64,000 nucleotides of DNA from Pseudomonas khorasanensis (GTDB taxonomy: Bacteria; Pseudomonadota; Gammaproteobacteria; Pseudomonadales; Pseudomonadaceae), in the NCBI RefSeq assembly GCF_014268505.2, contig NZ_JABWQP020000007.1:62001-126000 (forward strand), in the 5' to 3' direction. Positions within the stretch are counted from its first letter, which is position 1. Every line of letters starts with the position of its first letter. Below the pieces are notes generated by a model. It ran no database searches. It was given only the letters and a program-made list of their open reading frames with translations, and had not been told where the DNA came from. The translations under genes were made by a program, and so were the position numbers. Of this stretch, positions 17,393 through 23,876 are shown in pieces.

Positions 17393-17424
17393 ACTGGCGT
17401 AAGCTACATTGCGGCCATGCGCTG

Positions 17425-17438
17425 CGCAAACGTTTGCG
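17425..17438. promoter_or_regulatory. RbsR-type operator palindrome
   Basis: CGCAAACGTTTGCG is a perfect 14-bp palindrome with the central CG typical of LacI-family operators, and resembles the E. coli RbsR site (core AAACGTTT). It is in the only sizeable gap upstream of the operon, so RbsR control is the natural reading. Confidence 0.75.
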
Positions 17439-17531
17439 TAGACCGAACTATGAGAATCCCGCCGACATTTGTCAACATTCAGAAGTCGTCATTTATTGTA
17501 GGGCGAATCGCTGACTCGCCCTCTCGGCACT

Positions 17532-17981
17532 TCATGCGGTCGTGTTGACGAGGCCGCCGCTGGTAGCACTTTTGGTCATTTCCTTTACCAGTGCACCCGC
17601 TACTTCCGCCATTGCAGCGCTGGTCTGCGCGATCTGACCTTGAATGGACATGACCGCCTGAGCCTTGGCTTCAGGCGTCGGATAGCTCGCTGCCTGCGCA
17701 GCGGCGAGTTGCTGCTGCTGTTCCTGGAGCTGCTTCTGCAATTCCTGCATGCGCTTGAGCAACGTCTTGATGGTGACGTTTTGATTGCCGCCACTTTCAG
17801 TCTTGCTGTCTTCCTGAACGGGACCGCCACCGGTTCTGACCTGGGTCTTTTCGGTTTTCTCGGTACCCAGCGCCTGACTGGATGCCTCATTGGTCGCATC
17901 GTTCAGGGTATTGATCGTCGCTGCAGTTTTACCGCCAATGGTGATCGCAGCAGGATTGGCAAAACCGACCGTCAGTGACAT
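17532..17981 (-). CDS. Coiled-coil protein of unknown function, sigma28-type promoter
   Basis: A 149-residue protein from the ATG at 17981, with GGAG 5 nt upstream. A longer frame to 18164 would cross its promoter. It has no signal peptide. The N-terminus is rich in Thr, Ala, Asn and Gly, a charged linker follows, then a glutamine-rich coiled coil (about residues 75-98) and an amphipathic C-terminal helix (AAMAEVAGALVKEMTKS). The composition resembles small exported or flagellum-associated proteins, but I recognise no family. A close match to the FliA promoter lies 33 bp upstream. Function unknown; a link to motility is inferred from the promoter only. Confidence 0.7.
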   Translation of the reverse strand: MSLTVGFANPAAITIGGKTAATINTLNDATNEASSQALGTEKTEKTQVRTGGGPVQEDSKTESGGNQNVTIKTLLKRMQELQKQLQEQQQQLAAAQAASYPTPEAKAQAVMSIQGQIAQTSAAMAEVAGALVKEMTKSATSGGLVNTTA

Positions 17982-18013
17982 GTGAACTCCTAAAATTTGG
18001 TTTCCTTGAAGAC

Positions 18014-18040
18014 GCATCGGCTTATTAGCGCATTTCTTTA
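18014..18040 (-). promoter_or_regulatory. Sigma28 (FliA)-like promoter
   Basis: On the minus strand TAAAGAAA (18033-18040), an 11-bp spacer and GCCGATGC (18014-18021). The FliA consensus is TAAAGTTT-N11-GCCGATAA, so the match is 12 of 16 positions with exact spacing. Transcription would begin about 25 nt before the ATG at 17981. Confidence 0.6.
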
Positions 18041-18121
18041 GCCGATATTTCTGACCCAGCAGACCTTGAGTTACACAGCAAGCATTACGTATCGGAGAGC
18101 CGAACACATAAGTGCCTGTCG

Positions 18122-18135
18122 TTCGGAATCCCGGA
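18122..18135 (+). promoter_or_regulatory. Possible AauR enhancer site upstream of ansB
   Basis: TTCGG-N4-CCGGA differs at one base from the motif I recall for the acidic amino acid regulator AauR (TTCGG-N4-CCGAA). It is about 100 bp upstream of the sigma54-like element, a usual enhancer distance. Confidence 0.4.
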
Positions 18136-18221
18136 TAGCCATGCTCGTAGGAATGTTCTGACAAGCGGTAAATACTGATTTAAATCATTGGGTTAAACAT
18201 TTTCCGCGGGCACAGTACGAA

Positions 18222-18237
18222 TGGTATGAATCCTGCT
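18222..18237 (+). promoter_or_regulatory. Sigma54-like promoter of ansB
   Basis: TGG-TATGAATCC-TGCT has the invariant GG (18223-18224) and GC (18235-18236) with the required 10 bp between them. The internal bases match the consensus only in part. Confidence 0.45.
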
Positions 18238-18327
18238 CTTCTACCTGCTCCTCAAGCATTCAGATCAGCTTGGGGCGCATCTAGATGAACCTGCATCAGC
18301 ACCGTCTCACGACTAGAGAGAAAAATA

Positions 18328-19416
18328 ATGAAATCTGCTTTGAATACTTTGGTTCCGGGCGCATTGGCCCTCCTCCTGCTTCTGCCTACCGCCCTTCAGG
18401 CAAAAGAAGTCGAAACTCAGACCAAACTGGCGAACGTCGTTGTACTCGCCACGGGCGGCACCATCGCTGGCGCCGGTGCCAGCGCAGCCAACAGCGCGAC
18501 CTATCAGGCGGCGAAAGTGGGTGTCGAGCAGCTGATTGCCGGCATTCCCGAGCTGAGCAAACTGGCCAACGTGCGCGGCGAACAAGTCATGCAGATTGCC
18601 TCGGAGAGCATCACCAACGACAACCTGCTGCAATTGGGCCGTCGCGTCGCGGAACTGGCTGACAGCAAGGACGTCGATGGCATCGTCATCACTCATGGCA
18701 CCGATACTCTGGAAGAAACCGCTTACTTTCTGAACCTGGTCGAAAAAACCGACAAGCCGATCATTGTCGTTGGCTCGATGCGTCCCGGCACCGCGATGTC
18801 GGCGGACGGCATGCTCAATCTCTACAATGCCGTTGCCGTGGCCGGCAGCAAAGAAGCACGCGGCAAAGGCGTGCTGGTCACCATGAACGACGAGATCCAG
18901 TCCGGTCGTGACGTCAGCAAAACGATCAACATCAAGACCGAAGCGTTCAAAAGCGCCTGGGGCCCGATGGGCATGGTGGTCGAAGGCAAATCCTACTGGT
19001 TCCGCCTTCCGGCCAAGCGTCACACCATGGACTCGGAATTCGACATCAAGAACATCAAGAGCCTGCCTGACGTGGAAATCGCCTACGGCTACGGCAACGT
19101 GAGCGATACCGCCTACAAGGCACTGGCCCAATCCGGCGCCAAAGCCATCATCCACGCTGGCACCGGCAACGGATCGGTGTCCTCTCGCGTGGTTCCGACC
19201 TTGCAGGCGCTGCGCAAGGATGGCGTGCAGATCATTCGCTCGTCACATGTCAATGCCGGCGGTTTTGTCCTGCGTAACGCCGAGCAGCCTGACGACAAGT
19301 ATGACTGGGTTGTCGCGCACGACCTGAACCCGCAAAAAGCCCGCATCCTGGCGATGGTCGCCCTGACCAAAACCAACGACAGCAAAGAACTGCAGCGCAT
19401 TTTCTGGGAATACTGA
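18328..19416 (+). CDS. ansB: Periplasmic glutaminase-asparaginase (type II)
   Basis: A 362-residue protein with a signal peptide (about residues 1-25, ending TALQA). The first catalytic threonine is in VLATGGTIAGAG (Thr45), and the second active-site segment GIVITHGTDTLEETAYFL is intact. It hydrolyses Asn and Gln to Asp and Glu in the periplasm for use as carbon and nitrogen source. It is monocistronic, with sigma54 and AauR-like elements upstream and a hairpin downstream. Length and motifs are normal for the Pseudomonas 7A-type enzyme. Confidence 0.96.
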   Translation: MKSALNTLVPGALALLLLLPTALQAKEVETQTKLANVVVLATGGTIAGAGASAANSATYQAAKVGVEQLIAGIPELSKLANVRGEQVMQIASESITNDNLLQLGRRVAELADSKDVDGIVITHGTDTLEETAYFLNLVEKTDKPIIVVGSMRPGTAMSADGMLNLYNAVAVAGSKEARGKGVLVTMNDEIQSGRDVSKTINIKTEAFKSAWGPMGMVVEGKSYWFRLPAKRHTMDSEFDIKNIKSLPDVEIAYGYGNVSDTAYKALAQSGAKAIIHAGTGNGSVSSRVVPTLQALRKDGVQIIRSSHVNAGGFVLRNAEQPDDKYDWVVAHDLNPQKARILAMVALTKTNDSKELQRIFWEY

Positions 19417-19455
19417 TTGACCTTCGCCTGATCAGCTCGCGATCGGGCAATTGCT

Positions 19456-19482
19456 CACCGCCTGCCAGCTTGGCAGGCGGTG
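19456..19482 (+). terminator. Hairpin downstream of ansB
   Basis: An 11-bp perfect stem CACCGCCTGCC / GGCAGGCGGTG with a 5-nt loop, 40 bp past the ansB stop. It lacks a T-tract, so it may stabilise the 3' end rather than terminate by itself. Confidence 0.5.
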
Positions 19483-19582
19483 CCTCGCCTACACCCTTCA
19501 AGCTTTTTCCCACAAAAACTCGTCAGGCGTTACACCAAAATTGGAAAAGCGCTGTCAGAGGATTTTCTTGAATTTTAAGCAG

Positions 19583-19611
19583 TTGCGAAATTGCCTACAG
19601 TTAAATACTGT
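19583..19611 (+). promoter_or_regulatory. Sigma70 promoter of the DUF1654-endA operon
   Basis: TTGCGA (19583-19588) and TACTGT (19606-19611) with a 17-bp spacer. The -10 element overlaps the LexA box. Confidence 0.55.
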
Positions 19612-19623
19612 ATGCACGTACAG
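19608..19623 (+). promoter_or_regulatory. LexA (SOS) box
   Basis: CTGTATGCACGTACAG fits the gammaproteobacterial LexA pattern CTGT-N8-ACAG. It overlaps the -10 element and ends 18 bp before the GTG start of the DUF1654 gene, so bound LexA would block the promoter. Confidence 0.8.
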
Positions 19624-19641
19624 CTTAATAAGGATAACCTC

Positions 19642-19881
19642 GTGGCCACCTCTCCTGCTGCTCCTGACGCTTATGAACGCATGGGTATGCGCGTTCAGAA
19701 AATCATCAATTCTCCCACCGCACAAAAATCCAAAGCCGCACTGATTTTCCGTTTGCCGGATGAGCCAATGGATGACTGGGAGCGATTGCTCGAGGAAATC
19801 GACGAGAACGACAACGTTACCCTCGCTTATCGCGATGACGGTGGTGTGCAGATTTTTTGGGTTGTGCCGAAGGAAGATTGA
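19642..19881 (+). CDS. DUF1654 protein, probably SOS-induced
   Basis: A 79-residue protein. I choose the GTG at 19642 because AAGGA lies 7 nt upstream; the frame back to 19591 would cover the LexA box. The whole protein matches what I know as DUF1654 of Pseudomonas (YERMGMRVQKIINSPTAQ, then RLPDEPMDDWERLLEEI). It is small, acidic at the C-terminus, and has no signal peptide. Its function is unknown. It lies 4 bp before endA in an operon with a LexA-type promoter, which suggests a role in DNA damage or phage and plasmid stress. Confidence 0.85.
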   Translation: MATSPAAPDAYERMGMRVQKIINSPTAQKSKAALIFRLPDEPMDDWERLLEEIDENDNVTLAYRDDGGVQIFWVVPKED

Positions 19882-19885
19882 TTCA

Positions 19886-20575
19886 ATGAGTGTCCGCTGT
19901 GTTGCTTTACTGTTGTTATTTATCGCCATGGGAGCCCAGGCCGGCGCTCCGCGTACATTTTCGGAGGCCAAGAAAGCGGCGTGGAAACTGTATGCACCGC
20001 AATCCACCGAGTTTTATTGCGGCTGCAAGTACACCGGTAACAAGGTCGATCTGAAGGCTTGCGGGTATGTTCCCCGAAAGAACGCCAAGCGTGCTTCAAG
20101 AATCGAGTGGGAGCACATTGTGCCGGCGTGGCAGATCGGCCATCAGCGGCAATGCTGGCAGGACGGTGGACGCAAGAACTGCACTCGATACGATCCGGTT
20201 TATCAAAAGGCCGAAGCAGATTTGCATAACCTGGTACCGAGCATCGGCGAGGTCAACGGTGATCGAAGCAATTTCAGCTTCGGATGGCTGCCGGTGCAAT
20301 CCGGCCAGTACGGCTCGTGCTTGACCCACGTCGACTTCAAAGCCAAGAAGGTCATGCCCCGCCCTTCGATTCGCGGCATGATCGCGCGGACCTATTTTTA
20401 CATGAGCAAGCAGTATGGCTTGCGTCTGTCCAAACAGGATCGAAAGCTCTACGAGGCGTGGGACAAGACCTATCCGGTGGAAGACTGGGAGCGCCAGCGC
20501 AATCAAAGCGTGGCGTGCGTGATGGGGCGTGGCAATGCCTTTGTCGGCCCGGTGAACCTGAAAGCCTGCGGCTGA
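19886..20575 (+). CDS. endA: Endonuclease I, exported
   Basis: A 229-residue protein from the ATG at 19886, with GGAAG upstream inside the preceding gene. It has a signal peptide (VALLLLFIAMGAQAGA, cut near residue 20) and the endonuclease I core: EWEHIVPAW with the probable general-base His77, ADLHNLVPSIGEVNGDRSN with the metal-binding Asn, and several cysteines (CGCKY, LKACG, CVMG) that would form disulfides in the periplasm. It cuts double-stranded DNA outside the cytoplasm. Its place behind a LexA box is unusual for this nuclease. Confidence 0.93.
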   Translation: MSVRCVALLLLFIAMGAQAGAPRTFSEAKKAAWKLYAPQSTEFYCGCKYTGNKVDLKACGYVPRKNAKRASRIEWEHIVPAWQIGHQRQCWQDGGRKNCTRYDPVYQKAEADLHNLVPSIGEVNGDRSNFSFGWLPVQSGQYGSCLTHVDFKAKKVMPRPSIRGMIARTYFYMSKQYGLRLSKQDRKLYEAWDKTYPVEDWERQRNQSVACVMGRGNAFVGPVNLKACG

Positions 20576-20584
20576 CCGGAGCGC

Positions 20585-20619
20585 AAAAAAGGCCTTTAGC
20601 ACTATGCTCAAGGCCTTTT
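20585..20619 (+). terminator. Bidirectional terminator after endA
   Basis: Stem AAAGGCCTT / AAGGCCTTT with a 13-nt loop, an A-run on the left and T residues on the right. It is just after the endA stop and before the convergent SPOR lipoprotein gene. Confidence 0.75.
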
Positions 20620-20671
20620 CTCATGCCCGGCGCTTTTTCATGCTGAAAAACGCCTGAGCCCGAAACATCGA

Positions 20672-21040
20672 TTATGGCGTGAGCGGATGCTCGATCACGA
20701 CCGACTCAATGTTCTGCTTCTTGGCTTTTACCAGAGCAGCATCCACCTGCACCTTCCGAGCCTCGGCATCAGCTCTGGAATTGAACGGACCAATCAGAAT
20801 CCGGTTTTTACCGCTGCCGTCCTTGACGACGGTCGGAACAAAAGCGTGCTCGATCAACCAGCCACTCAGATCACTGACTGCCTGAGGGGTTTCGCCACGC
20901 ACTTCCAGATCCCACTGTGGCGCGGAGGCCGCCGCCGGCGCGGCCGCGACCTTCGTCTCAGGCTTCGGCGCATCTACATTCCTGCCTTCACCGCAGCCTG
21001 CCAATGCCAGTGCCGCTACCAGCCAAACCAATTTGCGCAC
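20672..21040 (-). CDS. SPOR-domain lipoprotein
   Basis: A 122-residue lipoprotein with the lipobox ALAGC (Cys16). An Ala-rich linker follows. A C-terminal SPOR-like domain (about 43-118) has QWDLEVRGETPQAVSDL and the end pattern RILIGPFNSRADAEARKVQVD. SPOR domains bind glycan strands stripped of stem peptides, often at the division site. It is monocistronic. Which septal or cell-wall process it serves is not visible. Confidence 0.8.
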   Translation of the reverse strand: MRKLVWLVAALALAGCGEGRNVDAPKPETKVAAAPAAASAPQWDLEVRGETPQAVSDLSGWLIEHAFVPTVVKDGSGKNRILIGPFNSRADAEARKVQVDAALVKAKKQNIESVVIEHPLTP

Positions 21041-21290
21041 AACGCTTTCCTCGGAATTCGTAAAGCGGCGATCTTAACATTCAAAAATACTTCGCGAGCC
21101 CCGCAAAATGGGCGCAAAACAACGAGAATGATGATTGCAGGCTCTGTATAGTTACGCCCTGGGAATTAATGCCGCTTCTGCGCGTCAGAAAGAGGCACCC
21201 AAACCGTGAGACTTCGCACTAATCTATAGATACCACCGACCTCTGCACTGTCTGAATCAGGTGCCCTACAAAGCAATCAAGGAGAAGACC

Positions 21291-21485
21291 ATGCTGATAC
21301 TCACCCGCAAAGTCGGTGAAAGCATAAACATTGGTGATGACATCACGATCACCATCCTCGGAGTCAGCGGCCAACAGGTTCGCATCGGCATCAACGCTCC
21401 GAAAAACGTGGCAGTGCACCGCGAAGAAATCTACCAACGTATCCAGGCCGGCCTGACCGCTCCGGAAAAGCCACAAACGCCCTGA
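21291..21485 (+). CDS. rsmE: CsrA/RsmA-family translational regulator, RsmE type
   Basis: A 64-residue protein from the ATG at 21291, with AAGGAG upstream. The CsrA core is complete (MLILTRKVGESINIGDDITITIL, then VRIGINAPKNVAVHREEIYQRIQ). The sequence after Gly15 and the C-terminus LTAPEKPQTP resemble the RsmE paralogue of fluorescent pseudomonads rather than RsmA, which has TRRVGETLMVGDDV. It binds GGA motifs in mRNA leaders and blocks translation, and is titrated by Gac-controlled small RNAs. Gene symbol is by resemblance. Confidence 0.9.
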   Translation: MLILTRKVGESINIGDDITITILGVSGQQVRIGINAPKNVAVHREEIYQRIQAGLTAPEKPQTP

Positions 21486-21700
21486 ACCACACTGCCTTAC
21501 GTAGCCAGTCCCTTTGCCCCGTGCAAGACTGGCTAAAGATTCACGCGCCGTTTCGCCATCCGCATTTCAACCCGCTGGGCACGGCGCCTGAAGCACTACC
21601 CCCTCCGCTTGCCCCCCTCTCCTCTCGTGTGCCGATATTACCTTTCACTCTTTGAGCTGGCTGTCGGACGTTTCCGATAGAGCGCGGAGAATGTCGTCCT

Positions 21701-21808
21701 CTAAGCCAATACCAGTTCGTTGAATGCCCTGCCGCGCGTAAGCACCGCCCATAAACCCAGGGCAAAGGCGAATAAACGAACGGCTGCGAGAACCCACGGA
21801 CTCAGCAT
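21701..21808 (-). CDS. Possible 35-residue membrane peptide
   Basis: An ATG at 21808 opens a short frame whose product is almost entirely one hydrophobic helix (PWVLAAVRLFAFALGLWAVL) followed by TRGRAFNELVLA. The ribosome site is weak (GGAATG 6 nt upstream). Overlapping frames could also code short peptides, so the evidence is slight. Confidence 0.25.
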   Translation of the reverse strand: MLSPWVLAAVRLFAFALGLWAVLTRGRAFNELVLA

Positions 21809-21928
21809 CGACGCATTCCGTTTATAAGTGTCGAAAAGTGGTCAGTCAGTAGTAGACGAAAAAACAGCGCCACGCTCGAAGCGATGACGATGACAGAGAA
21901 GAAAGGTGCCGCGCGCCAAATCGCAGGC

Positions 21929-21966
21929 AAAAAAAATCCCAAGCAGCTGATGGAAGCTTGGGATTT
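21929..21966 (-). terminator. Strong minus-strand terminator
   Basis: An 11-bp perfect stem (21934-21944 with 21956-21966), 11-nt loop and eight T on the minus strand. No gene upstream on that strand needs it, apart from the candidate small RNA. Confidence 0.75.
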
Positions 21967-21996
21967 AAAAATGCATAAACCGTGGTGGTGAACGCG
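21929..21996 (-). ncRNA. Candidate small RNA of about 70 nt
   Basis: A minus-strand promoter (TTGTTG at 22026-22031, 17-bp spacer, TAACAT at 22003-22008) is followed about 30-75 nt later by a strong terminator: an 11-bp stem AAATCCCAAGC / GCTTGGGATTT and eight T. No reading frame lies between. The family is unknown. Confidence 0.35.
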
Positions 21997-22002
21997 GGAC
22001 GG

Positions 22003-22031
22003 ATGTTACTTAAATTCACACTCTCCAACAA
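22003..22031 (-). promoter_or_regulatory. Promoter-like element for the candidate small RNA
   Basis: TTGTTG, 17 bp, TAACAT on the minus strand. Both hexamers match the sigma70 consensus at four of six positions. Confidence 0.35.
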
Positions 22032-22231
22032 GGCTTTTTCGATAACTGGCTGGAAGAAAAAAAGCTGTAAGCCGCTAAATATCCACACGTTTTTTATGAC
22101 GACAGGAAAAAAGAACGCACCAAAATGGCGCTTTCACGATTTGGCGCAACAGTGGTCCATGGAGGCTCGATACCGCTGAACAGACAGAGCCGAATCGCTA
22201 GAAGGAGGCACAGCAAAAAATCGCAGACAAC

Positions 22232-22260
22232 AAAAAAGGGCTCACCTTTCGGTGAGCCCT
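22232..22260 (-). terminator. Terminator of tRNA-Val(GAC)
   Basis: A 9-bp perfect stem GGGCTCACC / GGTGAGCCC with a tetraloop, followed on the minus strand by six T. Confidence 0.9.
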
Positions 22261-22290
22261 TCCAGACCGCCCAGCAGAGCGGATTTTGTT

Positions 22291-22367
22291 TGGTAGGCGC
22301 GATTGGACTCGAACCAACGACCCCCACCATGTCAAGGTGGTGCTCTAACCAACTGAGCTACGTGCCT
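22291..22367 (-). tRNA. tRNA-Val (anticodon GAC)
   Basis: A 77-nt tRNA with encoded CCA on the minus strand. Anticodon loop TTGACAT within CCACC / GGTGG gives GAC. The acceptor stem AGGCACG / CGCGCCT has one A-C mismatch at pair 5-68; the other pairs are normal. Confidence 0.95.
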
Positions 22368-22380
22368 GCTGTGAGGCGGC

Positions 22381-22408
22381 ATTCTACGGAATTCCGGAGG
22401 GGTGTCAA
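22381..22408 (-). promoter_or_regulatory. Promoter of tRNA-Val(GAC)
   Basis: TTGACA (22403-22408), 16 bp, TAGAAT (22381-22386) on the minus strand, followed by a GC-rich discriminator (GCCGCC), typical of stringently controlled tRNA genes. Confidence 0.8.
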
Positions 22409-22550
22409 CACCTTTTTTTCACCTAACCCTATGAATATGCAAAATATTTAATTTCAGCTCAGCGACGCAGACTTTGCGGTGGCTGGCGAAGGTTTTTCAA
22501 CTCGGGTAGGATCGGCGCACTCGTAAAATATATTAAACAGAGGCAGCAGG

Positions 22551-23834
22551 ATGGCGAACACCCAATACCCGGAATCTTATTACGCTGCGTCGGCCAATGC
22601 CGTACCGCCACGTCCTGCGCTGCAGGATGATGTGGAAACGGACGTCTGTGTGATCGGCGCCGGGTATACCGGACTGTCCTCCGCTTTGTTTCTGCTGGAG
22701 AACGGTTTTCGCGTGACAGTGCTGGAAGCGGCCAAGGTCGGTTTTGGTGCCTCGGGGCGTAACGGCGGGCAGATCGTCAATAGTTATAGCCGTGACATTG
22801 ATGTCATCGAGCGCACGGTCGGCCCCAAGCAAGCGCAACTGCTCGGTCAGATGGCCTTTGAAGGCGGCCGGATCATTCGTGAGCGTGTGGCCAAATACAA
22901 CATCCAGTGCGACCTGAAGGACGGCGGCGTGTTCGCTGCCCTTTCCGCCAAACAGATGGGTCACCTCGAATCGCAAAAGCGCCTCTGGGAGCGCTTCGGG
23001 CACACGCAACTCGAACTGCTCGATCAGCGCCGCATCCGCGAAGTGGTTGGCTGCGACCAGTACGTAGGCGGCATGCTCGACATGAGCGGTGGCCATATCC
23101 ATCCGCTGAACCTTGCGCTCGGCGAAGCGACGGCGGTCGAGTCTCTCGGCGGGACTATCTACGAGCAGTCCCCCGCCGTGCGCATCGAACGCGGCGCCAA
23201 CCCGGTCGTGCATACACCGCTGGGAAAGGTCAGGGCCAAGTTCATCATCGTCGCCGGTAACGCCTACCTGGGTAATCTGGTGCCGGAACTGGCAGCCAAA
23301 TCGATGCCGTGCGGCACTCAAGTCATCACCACCGAGCCACTGGGTGATGAACTGGCGAAAGCGCTGCTGCCGCAGGATTACTGCGTCGAAGACTGTAATT
23401 ATTTGCTCGACTATTACCGTCTGACCGGCGACAAACGCCTGATCTTCGGCGGCGGCGTGGTCTATGGCGCGCGCGATCCGGCGAACATCGAAGCGATCAT
23501 CCGCCCGAAGATGCTCAAGGCTTTTCCGCAGCTCAAGGATGTGAAGATCGACTACGCCTGGACCGGAAATTTCCTGCTGACCCTTTCGCGTCTGCCGCAG
23601 GTGGGTCGCTTGGGCGACAACATTTATTACTCGCAAGGCTGCAGCGGCCATGGCGTCACTTATACGCACCTGGCGGGCAAGGTACTGGCCGAAGCGTTGC
23701 GCGGTCAGGCTGAGCGCTTTGACGCATTTGCCGATCTGCCGCACTACCCGTTCCCGGGTGGGCAATTGCTGCGTACGCCGTTTGCGGCACTTGGCGCCTG
23801 GTATTACGGACTGCGCGATAAATTCGGGATGTAA
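22551..23834 (+). CDS. FAD-dependent amine oxidoreductase, PuuB-like
   Basis: A 427-residue DAO-family flavoprotein. The dinucleotide-binding motif VCVIGAGYTGLSSALFL is at about residues 32-48, followed by the E at the end of the second strand (VTVLEAAKVGFGASGRNGGQ). The C-terminal FAD contact NIYYSQGCSGHGVTYTHLAGK is intact. Length and sequence fit gamma-glutamylputrescine oxidases, so polyamine breakdown is the best guess, but no other puu gene is adjacent and substrate is not certain. It is monocistronic, ended by a terminator. Confidence 0.85.
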   Translation: MANTQYPESYYAASANAVPPRPALQDDVETDVCVIGAGYTGLSSALFLLENGFRVTVLEAAKVGFGASGRNGGQIVNSYSRDIDVIERTVGPKQAQLLGQMAFEGGRIIRERVAKYNIQCDLKDGGVFAALSAKQMGHLESQKRLWERFGHTQLELLDQRRIREVVGCDQYVGGMLDMSGGHIHPLNLALGEATAVESLGGTIYEQSPAVRIERGANPVVHTPLGKVRAKFIIVAGNAYLGNLVPELAAKSMPCGTQVITTEPLGDELAKALLPQDYCVEDCNYLLDYYRLTGDKRLIFGGGVVYGARDPANIEAIIRPKMLKAFPQLKDVKIDYAWTGNFLLTLSRLPQVGRLGDNIYYSQGCSGHGVTYTHLAGKVLAEALRGQAERFDAFADLPHYPFPGGQLLRTPFAALGAWYYGLRDKFGM

Positions 23835-23835
23835 A

Positions 23836-23860
23836 AAAGGGCCGCAATAGCGGCCCTTTG
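23836..23860 (+). terminator. Bidirectional terminator
   Basis: GGGCCGC / GCGGCCC with loop AATA, six A before and TTTG after. It separates the convergent PuuB-like gene and the xdhC-like gene. Confidence 0.8.
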
Positions 23861-23876
23861 ATTTTGAACTCAAAGC

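Larger units (their letters stand above)
17982..18327. other. Divergent regulatory region between the coiled-coil gene and ansB
   Basis: No gene. It holds the sigma28-like promoter (minus strand), the sigma54-like promoter and an AauR-like box (plus strand). It also has a perfect palindrome TGATTTAAATCA at 18176-18187 whose binding protein I do not know. Confidence 0.5.
21486..22231. other. About 0.75 kb without a secure protein gene
   Basis: Between rsmE and the tRNA-Val terminator I see no convincing long gene. It holds a hairpin TAGCCAGT...ACTGGCTA (about 21500-21535), a short membrane-type reading frame (21701-21808), and a promoter-terminator pair that could make a small RNA (21929-22031). 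The neighbourhood of a tRNA and the lack of coding content would fit a decayed insertion, but no integrase remains. Confidence 0.5.

Noticed and set aside
21291..21485. Assignment as RsmA
   Set aside because: RsmA of pseudomonads has TRRVGETLMVGDDV; this protein has TRKVGESINIGDDI and a TAPEKPQTP tail, closer to RsmE.
21541..21765. 74-codon frame on the minus strand downstream of rsmE
   Set aside because: Low-complexity Gly/Arg/Ser composition, no ribosome site, and it overlaps other equally short frames.
22125..22451. 108-codon frame on the plus strand across tRNA-Val
   Set aside because: It runs through the tRNA gene and its terminator on the other strand; the end of the frame only translates tRNA sequence.
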